This document shows positions 17,230 to 25,509 of a stretch of DNA of 47,291 bases, piece after piece (within the stretch, counting starts at the first letter, position 1; the number at the start of each line of letters is the position of its first letter). The translations under genes were made by a program, and so were the position numbers. Under the pieces are notes generated by a model. That model searched no databases, was not told where the DNA came from, and worked only from the letters and a program-made list of their open reading frames with translations. The DNA lies in the NCBI GenBank assembly GCA_016841765.1, contig JAENYN010000037.1, positions 1 through 47,291 of the forward strand, read 5' to 3'. Source of the DNA: Guptibacillus hwajinpoensis. Lineage in GTDB: Bacteria; Bacillota; Bacilli; Bacillales; Bacillaceae_O.

Positions 17230-18753
17230 TTACAGGGCAATATCATCCTTAGGCACAGATACCGGCTTTATATCATCCAGCGGAATTTTTGAATCTTCCA
17301 CAAACCGGTTTACATGCGCTTCATCCATTTGCTTTGTCATCAAGCTGACACCGGCAAGCAAAATCGAATTGGCAATCAAGCCATAAATGCCGGCGTGAAT
17401 TCCGAGAGGCGGTGCAGCAAAGAACGAGTAATAGATCGTCACCAGCGTTCCACTGATCAACCCCGCATAAGCCCCCGCAGTTGTCGCCCGTTTCCACCAG
17501 AACAGCGCCACAATCAGAGGGAAAAACTGAACGACAGCCCCGTACGAAACGAGCAACAGCTGAACGAGCGATGCCGGATTCAGCAGCGCAAAAGCATATG
17601 AAATTGCCGCAATCACAAGCACGGATAGCTTCGTATACATAACAAGCTGTTTTTCAGAAACCTTTGGATTGAACAATTTTACATAAAAATCCTTAACGAT
17701 GACAGATGCCGCCGTATGGGCAAGGTTGGCACCTGTCGACATGGCTGCGGCTAGGGCACCCGACAGCAGAATCCCGACAAGGAACGGCGAAAACTCCGCC
17801 CTGTTCACAAGCTCAATCAAAACAGTATCAGCCTGTTCCAGCGGACTATCCTGGAAAACGAGAATGCCGGCAAAACCGACGAAGAAAATCGGTACCAGCA
17901 AGTATCCATATAACGGATATAGAATAATCGTCTTCTTCATCGTTTTTTCACTGTCGGCACCGTATGATTTACTGAACAAATGCGGCCACATTGTAAGACC
18001 GATGACACTGACGACGATCGCACTGGAAAATGCGCCCCATCCCATCGTGGCACCATGACCCGGAATCGTTAAATACTCTGGCGCATGGGCAGCGATATTT
18101 TGGAACATTTCCGAGACACCGCCGTAAAACTTGTACGGCACAGCGAGTCCAATGATCCAGGCGACCGCCACCATTAAGAGGCCCTGAACAACATTCGTCC
18201 AGCCAATGCCGCGCACTCCGCTGACAAAAACGTAAACTGCCATGACTCCGAACGCCAACAGCGCACCGAGCCAGAATGGGATATTCCCGCCGGTTGATGC
18301 CTCGAACAAGAACCCGGCACCTTTGATCTGAGTCGTCAAATAAGGAATGAACGCACCAACACTGACAATAGCCATCAAACCTGATAGCGATTTGCTTTTA
18401 AACCGGTCTGACACCAGTTCAGCCTGCGTAATATATCCATATTTCTTTCCGAGCCGGGCAGTTTTAGGCCCGAGCACCCACCACGGAATCAGGCCCAGTC
18501 CTAGATAGCCGAGAATATATAAACCAGGGGCCCCTTTGGAATATGTCCACCCAGGCCCTCCAAGGAAGGCGAATGCACTGAAGATTTCTGCACCCATAAT
18601 GAAAAATAGTATAAAAAGACCGATATTGCGCCCATCCGCCATATATCCTTCAAGGCTGGATGATGACTCTTTGCTTCTCGCCCTTACGCCGATGTAAAGG
18701 ACAAATGCAAGGTACCCAAATGTAATTAACGAAACGATCATCCAATCCTGCAT
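17230..18753 (-). CDS. Sodium:solute symporter (SSS family)
   Basis: A 507-residue protein with about 13 membrane helices. Family signals include SSLEGYMADGRNIGLFILFFIMGAEIFSAFAFLGGPGWTYSKGAPGLY and LLSGALAAAMSTGANLAHTAASVIVKDF, the latter holding the sodium-binding pattern. It takes up an organic solute with sodium. The DUF3311 gene is 4 bp upstream and two M20 hydrolases precede that, so the solute is probably an N-acylated or carbamoylated amino acid, peptide or ureide. This last point is inference. Confidence 0.92.
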   Translation of the reverse strand: MQDWMIVSLITFGYLAFVLYIGVRARSKESSSSLEGYMADGRNIGLFILFFIMGAEIFSAFAFLGGPGWTYSKGAPGLYILGYLGLGLIPWWVLGPKTARLGKKYGYITQAELVSDRFKSKSLSGLMAIVSVGAFIPYLTTQIKGAGFLFEASTGGNIPFWLGALLAFGVMAVYVFVSGVRGIGWTNVVQGLLMVAVAWIIGLAVPYKFYGGVSEMFQNIAAHAPEYLTIPGHGATMGWGAFSSAIVVSVIGLTMWPHLFSKSYGADSEKTMKKTIILYPLYGYLLVPIFFVGFAGILVFQDSPLEQADTVLIELVNRAEFSPFLVGILLSGALAAAMSTGANLAHTAASVIVKDFYVKLFNPKVSEKQLVMYTKLSVLVIAAISYAFALLNPASLVQLLLVSYGAVVQFFPLIVALFWWKRATTAGAYAGLISGTLVTIYYSFFAAPPLGIHAGIYGLIANSILLAGVSLMTKQMDEAHVNRFVEDSKIPLDDIKPVSVPKDDIAL

Positions 18754-18757
18754 TCAC

Positions 18758-18967
18758 TCATTCCCCCTTTGAATATTCAAGTTTGTAGGTGACCACACAG
18801 CCAAGAAAAATAAAAAATGTCCACAGCACATACCAGAACATGAAAAACGGCATCCCCAGCACAAACGGCTCGATTTTGTTCACCCATGTTGCAACCGGCC
18901 AGATAAGAGCAATAAGACAAACAGCAAAATAAATACCCATCGTGACAGCTATTGTTCGTTTCTCCAT
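18758..18967 (-). CDS. DUF3311 small membrane protein
   Basis: A 69-residue protein with two hydrophobic helices and the DUF3311-like segment IWPVATWVNKIEPFVLGMPFFMFWYVLWTFF. DUF3311 proteins commonly accompany SSS symporters and are thought to assist them. The start ATG at 18967 follows GGGAGGGAG; an upstream in-frame TTG lies inside that ribosome site and is rejected. It ends 4 bp before the symporter start. Confidence 0.88.
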   Translation of the reverse strand: MEKRTIAVTMGIYFAVCLIALIWPVATWVNKIEPFVLGMPFFMFWYVLWTFFIFLGCVVTYKLEYSKGE

Positions 18968-19017
18968 GAGACTCCCTCCCAATATGAAATTTTATTGAAA
19001 TAAAGGACAACCATACT

Positions 19018-20199
19018 TTATGTTTCGTTCTCTCCAGGCAGATACTCCATGGCAAGGGCCATATAATACCGGATTGACTCAAGGAAAAGCGTAATCTCCA
19101 CCGTTTCATCGGGCTGATGGGCAAGCTGCTGGCGGCCAGGCCCGTTAATAATCACCGGGATTTGCAAATGCGGCCAAAACACTGAAGCATCCGTATAATA
19201 ATTGACCCCTTTTGCTGACAGCTCTCTGTTCAAATGCTTCTCACCTGTCCGGATTGCCAGTCTGACAAAGTCATCCTCAGCATCTGTTGAAACAGGGGGC
19301 ATATCATTCACAACCCGAATGTCCGACTTTCCGCCGTATTCACCAACCTCCGATTCGACGAGCTCCGTTATGTCACGGAGGACATCCTGGTGGCCCTGGC
19401 CGGGCACCGTCCGGATATCAAGAGTCAGCGTACATTCATCGGCTACCACATTCGTTTTGACACCGCCGGAAATTGTGCCGACATTCATTGTCGGATGCCC
19501 AAGCAGTGGGTGGGGATTGTATGAAAACTCGTATTGCTCAAGTTTTTCCATGACTTTTCCCATAATCACAATGGCATTGACTCCCAGTTCAGGCATAGAA
19601 CCATGGGCTGTTTTACCGAAAATCGCAATCTCGAGCCACAGGCAGCCTTTATGCGCAGTGAACAGCTCATTCGTGCTCGGCTCGGAAATAGCCATGGCAG
19701 TGGCCGTGTCGAGCTGCCCCTTTTCAACCATCTGTTTGGCCCCGTATCCGTCAACTTCTTCACCGGCGGTGCCGGCAAACTGCAGCTTCCCGCCAGGCTT
19801 GATGCCAGCCTGATCGAGATACTTAAGGGCCAGCACCATTGCCGCCACGCCGCCTTTCATATCGGTCGTGCCCCGGCCGTATACTTTTCCGTCAACCAAT
19901 TTTCCCGAAAACGGATCGTGCTCCCACTCAATTTTTCCGGTTGGCACTGTATCAAAATGACCGCTGTAAACAAGGTGTTTGCCCTCGTTCTTCGCATGAG
20001 GATAGGTGATAAATAAATTGGCCCGGTTTTCTTTCAAATCATCCAGTTCAACAAGCAGGCCAGTTGGCTGAACAAACTCCTGAATCGTTTCGGCAACCTT
20101 TTTTTCATTGCCGGGCGGGTTCACGCTGTTGATCTGGACAAGTGATTGCAAAAAGGATACAGCTTCATCTTCATCAATGTATTCAAATACTGATTCCAA
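19018..20199 (-). CDS. M20 metallopeptidase, ArgE/DapE type
   Basis: A 393-residue zinc hydrolase. Metal-binding motifs are YSGHFDTVPTG, GRGTTDMKGGVAA and GTAGEEVDGYGA; the dimerisation domain has KTAHGSMPELGVNA. The family removes acyl groups or cleaves small peptides. Two starts are possible. A TTG at 20199 has GAGGAGG 7 nt upstream and is preferred. An ATG at 20241 overlaps the preceding stop by 4 bp but lacks a good ribosome site. It is the second gene of the operon led by the amidohydrolase. Confidence 0.88.
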   Translation of the reverse strand: MESVFEYIDEDEAVSFLQSLVQINSVNPPGNEKKVAETIQEFVQPTGLLVELDDLKENRANLFITYPHAKNEGKHLVYSGHFDTVPTGKIEWEHDPFSGKLVDGKVYGRGTTDMKGGVAAMVLALKYLDQAGIKPGGKLQFAGTAGEEVDGYGAKQMVEKGQLDTATAMAISEPSTNELFTAHKGCLWLEIAIFGKTAHGSMPELGVNAIVIMGKVMEKLEQYEFSYNPHPLLGHPTMNVGTISGGVKTNVVADECTLTLDIRTVPGQGHQDVLRDITELVESEVGEYGGKSDIRVVNDMPPVSTDAEDDFVRLAIRTGEKHLNRELSAKGVNYYTDASVFWPHLQIPVIINGPGRQQLAHQPDETVEITLFLESIRYYMALAMEYLPGENET

Positions 20200-20237
20200 A
20201 AATCTTCCTCCTCTCTTTTGGACTTCACCCCGGTCTG

Positions 20238-21455
20238 TCATTCCGCGGACTTTGCCGCTCCGGTCAGTTCTCCTGCCTGTTCACCCGCCAGAAAGCGAAC
20301 GGCTGCCGCTGCCATGACCTTTCCAGCAACGAGCATCGCTTTTTCATCGATATCGAATTTGGCATGATGGTGGGGATAGTGTGCTCCTTCCGCCTCGTTC
20401 CTGGCTCCTGTGAAGAAAAAGGCACCTGGCACTTCTTTTAAGTAATAGGCAAAATCCTCGCCGCCCATAATCGGCTCCATCTCAATCACTTGATCAGCAG
20501 GAACAACCGTTTTGGCCGCTTCCGCCAACAGTTCTGTTTCATGGGCATGGTTCCAGAGGGCCGGGTAGCCCCTCTCATATGAAAAAGAACACTCCGCACT
20601 ATTCGCTTTACAAATTGATTCAGCCATCAGCTCCATCGATTGCTCAACAAGTGTCCGGACAGACTCGTCAAATGTACGGACCGTCCCTTTTAACTCTGCC
20701 TTGCCGGGAATAACATTAAAGGCATCACCAGAATGGAAAGAGCTGACGGTCAAAACAGCCGATTTCAACGGATCAACTTTCCTGCTGACGATCGTCTGGA
20801 AGTTTTGCAAAATATTCGCTGCGGTCATGATCGGGTCAATTGTTTCATGGGGCATTGCGCCGTGTCCGCCTTTACCCGTCACTTCCAGATCGAACCGATC
20901 CGCGGCCGCCATCAGGTACCCCTTTCGATACCCCACTTGCCCGAACGGCATCGGTGACCATACATGAGTGCCGAAGATGCCATCAACACCATCAAGACAG
21001 CCATCCTCGATCATCGCCCGGGCCCCGCCCGGTGTGATTTCTTCGGCAAATTGGTGAATGAAGACAACATTCCCCTCCAGCTCATCTTTTACGTCATGGA
21101 GCGCCTTAGCGAGGCCAAGCAATGTTGCTGTATGGGCATCATGGCCGCAGGCGTGCATGACGCCGGGGATCCGGGACTTGTACGGGACATCCTTTTCATC
21201 CTGAATGGCAAGGGCATCAAAATCCGCCCGCAATGCCACCGTTTTTCCAGGTTTTCCCCCTTTAAGCGTTGCCGTGACGCCGCGGCCGCCCACTCCGGTT
21301 TTCACCTGCAGGCCGAGCTTTTCATGAAAGTCAGCTATGAATTCAGGTGTCTTCACTTCTTCAAAGGAAAGCTCGGGATTCATATGCAGATGCCTGCGGA
21401 TATCAACCATTTCACTGTAATTTTTCTCCAATAAACTGTTGATTCGTTCAAGCAT
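20238..21455 (-). CDS. M20 family amidohydrolase (N-acyl-L-amino acid hydrolase type)
   Basis: A 405-residue enzyme of the aminoacylase/IAA-amino-acid hydrolase group. Visible motifs are RRHLHMNPELSFEE, RADFDALAIQDE, HACGHDAHTATLLG, HQFAEEITPGGARAMIEDGCLDGVDGIFGTH, GKGGHGAMPHETIDPI and GGEDFAYYLKEVPGAFFFTGA. It deacylates N-acyl amino acids or similar amides. The ATG is preceded by AAAGGTGG. It is the first gene of a four-gene operon with the M20 peptidase, DUF3311 and the symporter, divergent from the PucR-like regulator. Confidence 0.9.
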   Translation of the reverse strand: MLERINSLLEKNYSEMVDIRRHLHMNPELSFEEVKTPEFIADFHEKLGLQVKTGVGGRGVTATLKGGKPGKTVALRADFDALAIQDEKDVPYKSRIPGVMHACGHDAHTATLLGLAKALHDVKDELEGNVVFIHQFAEEITPGGARAMIEDGCLDGVDGIFGTHVWSPMPFGQVGYRKGYLMAAADRFDLEVTGKGGHGAMPHETIDPIMTAANILQNFQTIVSRKVDPLKSAVLTVSSFHSGDAFNVIPGKAELKGTVRTFDESVRTLVEQSMELMAESICKANSAECSFSYERGYPALWNHAHETELLAEAAKTVVPADQVIEMEPIMGGEDFAYYLKEVPGAFFFTGARNEAEGAHYPHHHAKFDIDEKAMLVAGKVMAAAAVRFLAGEQAGELTGAAKSAE

Positions 21456-21554
21456 ACAACGACCACCTTTAATTTGACAGAATATTTTAACTTATTTTAC
21501 AGGAAGAGCCTATCCTATGGCTATGTGTCATTAAACAAAATAATATAAAAAATA

Positions 21555-21584
21555 TTGTTAATCTTCACAATAGACAGATATAAT
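21555..21584 (+). promoter_or_regulatory. Promoter of the PucR-like regulator gene
   Basis: TTGTTA (21555-21560) and TATAAT (21579-21584) are spaced by 18 bp. The start site would be near 21591, which rules out the in-frame ATG at 21587 and supports the ATG at 21614. Confidence 0.65.
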
Positions 21585-21613
21585 GAATGAAAATCAAGGT
21601 AAAGGATGGTTTG

Positions 21614-23470
21614 ATGAATGAGCAACTAACGTATAAACAGCTCCATTATCTGATGCAAGTGTCAAATATTCTTAATTCAACGCTTGATTCCAAAGCCATC
21701 ATTGAATCGATCATCCAGGAAATCATTTCGATCATCGAGGTGGCGGATGTAGGCATTTTATTTCTATATGATGAGGAAGAAAATGTGCTCATTTCCAAAA
21801 GCTCTTACGGGTTCAATCAAAACGTCATTTACGGCACCAGGCTGAAGCCGGGGGAATCGATGACAGGAATGACCTTTCAGCAAAAGAAGCCGCTCATGTT
21901 CAAAAACAGAAATGAAGTCATCAAAGCCACCGGAAAACTGACCGGGTTCAATTACGAAATTCTCCAGGCTTCATTACCTGAACTGCCTTATTCGGCTATT
22001 TGTGCGCCCATCATCGTCAGCGACGATTGCCTTGGCGTTATCACCCTGGATTCCCTCCAGCCCGACAAGACGTTCACACAGGAAGACCTCAACCTGCTCG
22101 AAGCCATTTCCCATCAAGCCGCTGTCGCTCTTGAACGATCCCATTTGTATAAAGAAAAAGAAAAAACTGTCGCACTTCTGAGCAAACTGAACAAAACGAT
22201 CACACAGCAAAACACCCTGCTCGCCCGTTCTGTCGATACACACAAAAAACTATCCAATCTCGTCGTAAAAGGAGAAAACTTGAATGTGATCCTTATTCAT
22301 CTTTACAAAACCATCGGAACTCCTTTAATTCTTACGGATTCATTCGGCGACATCATTGACTATCAGCCCCGCTCGCTCGAACCGGTGCTGCCCGATCTTC
22401 TTGAAGCAATCCAGCCGTTTCCCAGCGGCGGCTTTTTTGAAGAAAGGCTTATCGACCTGCCTGCTTCCGGCGGGCGTAAGCTTGAGACTTTTCCGATCGG
22501 AAGTAAACATAATCGTTCGGGCTACCTGGCGGCCCTTTCTCCTGCACCGCTGTCAGAGATTGATACGGCAGCACTTGAACATGCATGCACAATCTTATCG
22601 CTTGAGCTTGTTAAAGAGCAGGACCTCCATGAGATGGAACAAAAGCTGAAAGGGGAATTTCTGGAGGAATTGGTCACAGGCAAGGTGACCTCACGGTTGT
22701 TGCAGCAGGCCAAAAACCTGGATTTTGACCCAAACAACCTTTACCGGATCATCATTTTGCAGCTTGTTCCATTTCATTCGGAAGAAGAAACCGAGAAAAG
22801 TGTCTTACGGAAGGTGAATCGCGAAATTTTACAGGTTATCCGCCAGACATACGGACGGGAAACGATGATGGCTGTAAATAGGAACAATCATATTATTATT
22901 CTCTTGTCCGAAAAAGAAGAACATCGTTCAGAAATGCAATTCATCGAGGAGCGAAATGAAAAATTGACCCGTTTCATTAAGAAAAAAGGGCTGTCGCCGA
23001 TCATCGGGACAGGCGGGGAATACAGAGGAATCGAGCATGCCCGCGAATCATTCCAGGAAGCCCTGAAGACAGTCGAATTTTTAAAAACCTTCACAACCGG
23101 CCATTCATCACTATCCTATCAGCAGATGGGCGCCAGCCGCTTGTTCATGGAAAACAGCGAGGAACAGTTGATTTCCTTTATAATAGAAAAACTGGGTCCC
23201 CTGCTTATGTATGATTTGACAGCAGGGAAAGAGGAATACTTCCCGACTTTTGAACGGTATCTTTCCAATGGCCACAGGGTGAAGGAAACCGCACAGCAGA
23301 TGCACATTCACTCCAACACACTCACCTACCGGCTGAAAAAGATAGAGGAACTGCTTGATTGTAACCTGAATCAATTTTCTGACAGGACAGACGTTTATAT
23401 AGCGGTGACACTTTATGGCTTGATGAAGGAAAAAGCTGACGCTGTCATACAGAACCGTTTCCGAAGGTAA
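21614..23470 (+). CDS. GAF-domain transcriptional regulator with PucR/CdaR-type C-terminal HTH
   Basis: A 618-residue cytoplasmic regulator. An N-terminal GAF domain spans roughly residues 20-175 (IIEVADVGILFLYDEEENVL through ITLDSLQPDKTFTQEDLNLLEAISHQAAVALERS). A middle GGDEF-like PucR region is followed by the C-terminal helix-turn-helix GHRVKETAQQMHIHSNTLTYRLKKIEELL. Such proteins activate catabolic genes in response to a small ligand. The ATG at 21614 has AAAGGATGG upstream. It is divergent from the amidohydrolase-symporter operon and probably controls it. Confidence 0.88.
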   Translation: MNEQLTYKQLHYLMQVSNILNSTLDSKAIIESIIQEIISIIEVADVGILFLYDEEENVLISKSSYGFNQNVIYGTRLKPGESMTGMTFQQKKPLMFKNRNEVIKATGKLTGFNYEILQASLPELPYSAICAPIIVSDDCLGVITLDSLQPDKTFTQEDLNLLEAISHQAAVALERSHLYKEKEKTVALLSKLNKTITQQNTLLARSVDTHKKLSNLVVKGENLNVILIHLYKTIGTPLILTDSFGDIIDYQPRSLEPVLPDLLEAIQPFPSGGFFEERLIDLPASGGRKLETFPIGSKHNRSGYLAALSPAPLSEIDTAALEHACTILSLELVKEQDLHEMEQKLKGEFLEELVTGKVTSRLLQQAKNLDFDPNNLYRIIILQLVPFHSEEETEKSVLRKVNREILQVIRQTYGRETMMAVNRNNHIIILLSEKEEHRSEMQFIEERNEKLTRFIKKKGLSPIIGTGGEYRGIEHARESFQEALKTVEFLKTFTTGHSSLSYQQMGASRLFMENSEEQLISFIIEKLGPLLMYDLTAGKEEYFPTFERYLSNGHRVKETAQQMHIHSNTLTYRLKKIEELLDCNLNQFSDRTDVYIAVTLYGLMKEKADAVIQNRFRR

Positions 23471-23604
23471 GCCCGGCATTACCAAAGGAGGGATAAAAGA
23501 CTGGTGATATTCCGGCCTTCATCATCTAACATTCTTTCTCACATTCAACTTCGCTTTAAAATCTGGTAAGCTAAAGTCACCAACATAAAAAGGGATAAAA
23601 GGGT

Positions 23605-24354
23605 GTGGAACAATTGAAAAATGACATACGCCTCATCGCCATTGACATGGATGGCACATTACTGAACAGCAAACATGAGGTTTCCGACCAAAACCATAAA
23701 GCGATCCAGCGGGCTAAAGACAAGGGCATCCACGTCCTGCTCAGCACTGGCAGACCGCTTGCCCATTGCCGTGAAATTGCTGAATTGCTTGGTCCTTCCT
23801 CTTATATCGTGACAGTCAACGGCGGGGAAATATACGACGAGGAGTTCAACCTTGTCGACCGGATTCCTTTAAAACATGAACATGTCAGGCAGATGTGGGA
23901 ATTGAAAGAGAAACACAACGTAAGATTCTGGAGTTCAACCGTCCAGGGGGTCTTCAACCATCAAAACCCATTTCCAGGCAAACTTGAATCATACGAATGG
24001 CTGAAGTTCGGGTTTGACACCTCCGATAACCGCATCCGCCAAATCATCCAGGATGAACTGACCCGGAACAAGGAACTTGAAATCACCAACTCCAGCCCCA
24101 CCAACATCGAAATCAACCCGGCTGGCGTAAACAAAGCCGAAGCCCTGAAAAAAGTTTCCAGCTGGCTCGATTTGACGATGGACCATGTCATGGCCATCGG
24201 CGACAGCATCAACGATCTGGCCATGATCCGCGAAGCCGGCCTTGGTGTCGCGATGGGGAATGCGCAGGATATCGTGAAGGAACATGCACAGTGGGTGACC
24301 GTGACGAATGAGGAGCATGGGGTTGCGAGGGCGATTGAGCGGGTGCTGGGGTAG
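23605..24354 (+). CDS. HAD-superfamily phosphatase, Cof type
   Basis: A 249-residue enzyme of the Cof/YwpJ group (HAD IIB). Motif I is IAIDMDGTLL (D14, D16), motif II is LLSTGRP, a Lys occurs in AGVNKAEAL and motif IV is MAIGDSINDLAMI. It dephosphorylates sugar phosphates or cofactor precursors. The start is a GTG with AGGG-rich sequence upstream. It is a single gene, convergent with the ribokinase gene. Confidence 0.9.
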   Translation: MEQLKNDIRLIAIDMDGTLLNSKHEVSDQNHKAIQRAKDKGIHVLLSTGRPLAHCREIAELLGPSSYIVTVNGGEIYDEEFNLVDRIPLKHEHVRQMWELKEKHNVRFWSSTVQGVFNHQNPFPGKLESYEWLKFGFDTSDNRIRQIIQDELTRNKELEITNSSPTNIEINPAGVNKAEALKKVSSWLDLTMDHVMAIGDSINDLAMIREAGLGVAMGNAQDIVKEHAQWVTVTNEEHGVARAIERVLG

Positions 24355-24360
24355 TGTAGA

Positions 24361-24447
24361 GGGGTCTGACCCCCGCTCTGGTGAAGCAGTAAAGCGGTGC
24401 CTGTCCCCCACCCCTGTAACGCTTTAGCGGGCTGGGGGTCATGCACC
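24361..24447. repeat. Diverged REP-like palindrome covering the rbsK stop codon
   Basis: The main hairpin (24396-24447) pairs GGTGCCTGTCCCCCACCC with GGCTGGGGGTCATGCACC at 15 of 18 positions. A further half-element (GGGTCTGACCCCC) lies to the left from 24362. The right arm contains the TGA of the ribokinase gene. The loop is longer than in intact copies. Confidence 0.75.
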
Positions 24448-25323
24448 CAAAAACGCTTTCACCTCATTCACCCCCGGCATCCCGCCCTGTGCCCCAAATT
24501 CCTTCACAGACAAAGCTGCAGCGGTATTGCCGAACCGGCAGGCATCTGCGACGCTCATCCCCTTACTTACAGCCACCCCAAAAGCACCGTTAAACGTATC
24601 GCCTGCTCCGGTTGTATCCCGCACTTTTACTTGATAGCCGGGAACAGCGACCTCTTTATTATCCTTAAAGTAACTAACACCTTCCGCACCTTTCGTAACA
24701 ATTACCTTTTTTAAAAGCTCATCCCTGTATCCTTTATCGATTGATTGAAGAAGATCATCAAATTCATGTTCATTCGGTGTAATGTAGGTCACATCACGCA
24801 GCAATTGCTCCGGCAGCGGCTGAATCGGGGCGGGATTCAAAAGCACAGGTGTCCCTAGCTTCTTGGCTGTAGCCGCTATACTAATCACCGTTTCCAGCGG
24901 AATCTCAAGCTGAAGAATGACAAGATCACTTACCGCTATCAAATCCTCATACGTAAAGACATCATTGGCTGTAAGTTCATGATTTGCACCCGGCACCACA
25001 ACAATCCGGTTATCCCCTTCTGTTAAGAGAATGGTTGCCACCCCGGTCGGACATCCTTCCGCCGTTTCAACCCCATCAACGTGAATCCCTTCATTATGTA
25101 AATGATCCCGCAAGTTCCCGCCAAATGCATCATCTCCGACACGGCCGACCATATGGATATCGGCTCCAAGGCGTGCTGCTGCCACCGCTTGATTAGCCCC
25201 TTTTCCGCCTGGTGCCGTTTGAAAATCAGAGCCCATGACCGTTTCACCCTGTCCCGGGAAACGGTCGGTGCTTGTTACAAGATCCATGTTGATGCTGCCG
25301 AATACGGTGATTTTCGGTTTCAT
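24439..25323 (-). CDS. rbsK: Ribokinase (PfkB family)
   Basis: A 294-residue sugar kinase that would phosphorylate ribose to ribose 5-phosphate. Family signatures are GSINMDLVTSTDRFPGQGETV, APGGKGANQAVAAARLG and the catalytic DTTGAGDTFNGAFGVA. The start ATG at 25323 follows GGAGG; a longer in-frame start at 25374 has none. No other ribose genes are nearby. The last codons (GGT GCA TGA) lie inside a diverged REP palindrome, so the C-terminus may have been shaped by its insertion. Confidence 0.92.
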   Translation of the reverse strand: MKPKITVFGSINMDLVTSTDRFPGQGETVMGSDFQTAPGGKGANQAVAAARLGADIHMVGRVGDDAFGGNLRDHLHNEGIHVDGVETAEGCPTGVATILLTEGDNRIVVVPGANHELTANDVFTYEDLIAVSDLVILQLEIPLETVISIAATAKKLGTPVLLNPAPIQPLPEQLLRDVTYITPNEHEFDDLLQSIDKGYRDELLKKVIVTKGAEGVSYFKDNKEVAVPGYQVKVRDTTGAGDTFNGAFGVAVSKGMSVADACRFGNTAAALSVKEFGAQGGMPGVNEVKAFLGA

Positions 25324-25392
25324 TGAGATGCCTCCATTCGTTTCATATCTCACTTTAGTGCAAGCATATTTCATAACATTCGACGTTTCAAT

Positions 25393-25432
25393 TAAAAAAC
25401 CGGCCCAAACCGATTAAAGGGATGGACCGGTT
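25393..25432 (-). terminator. Terminator of the acetoin-type dehydrogenase operon
   Basis: A 9-bp stem (AACCGGTCC against GGGCCGGTT, one G-T pair) with a 17-nt loop is followed on the minus strand by TTTTTT. It lies downstream of the REP palindrome after the E2 gene. Confidence 0.75.
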
Positions 25433-25457
25433 AAAACTTTTGCGGCTGAAAAGTGGC

Positions 25458-25499
25458 GGTGCCTGACCCCGGTGCGTTAACGCACCGGGGTCAGGCACC
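25458..25499. repeat. REP-like palindrome, copy 3
   Basis: A 42-nt perfect palindrome centred on GTTAAC, with arms beginning GGTGCCTGACCCCGG (one C fewer than other copies). It lies 10 nt after the E2 stop codon. Confidence 0.95.
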
Positions 25500-25509
25500 A
25501 TTTTTAGCC

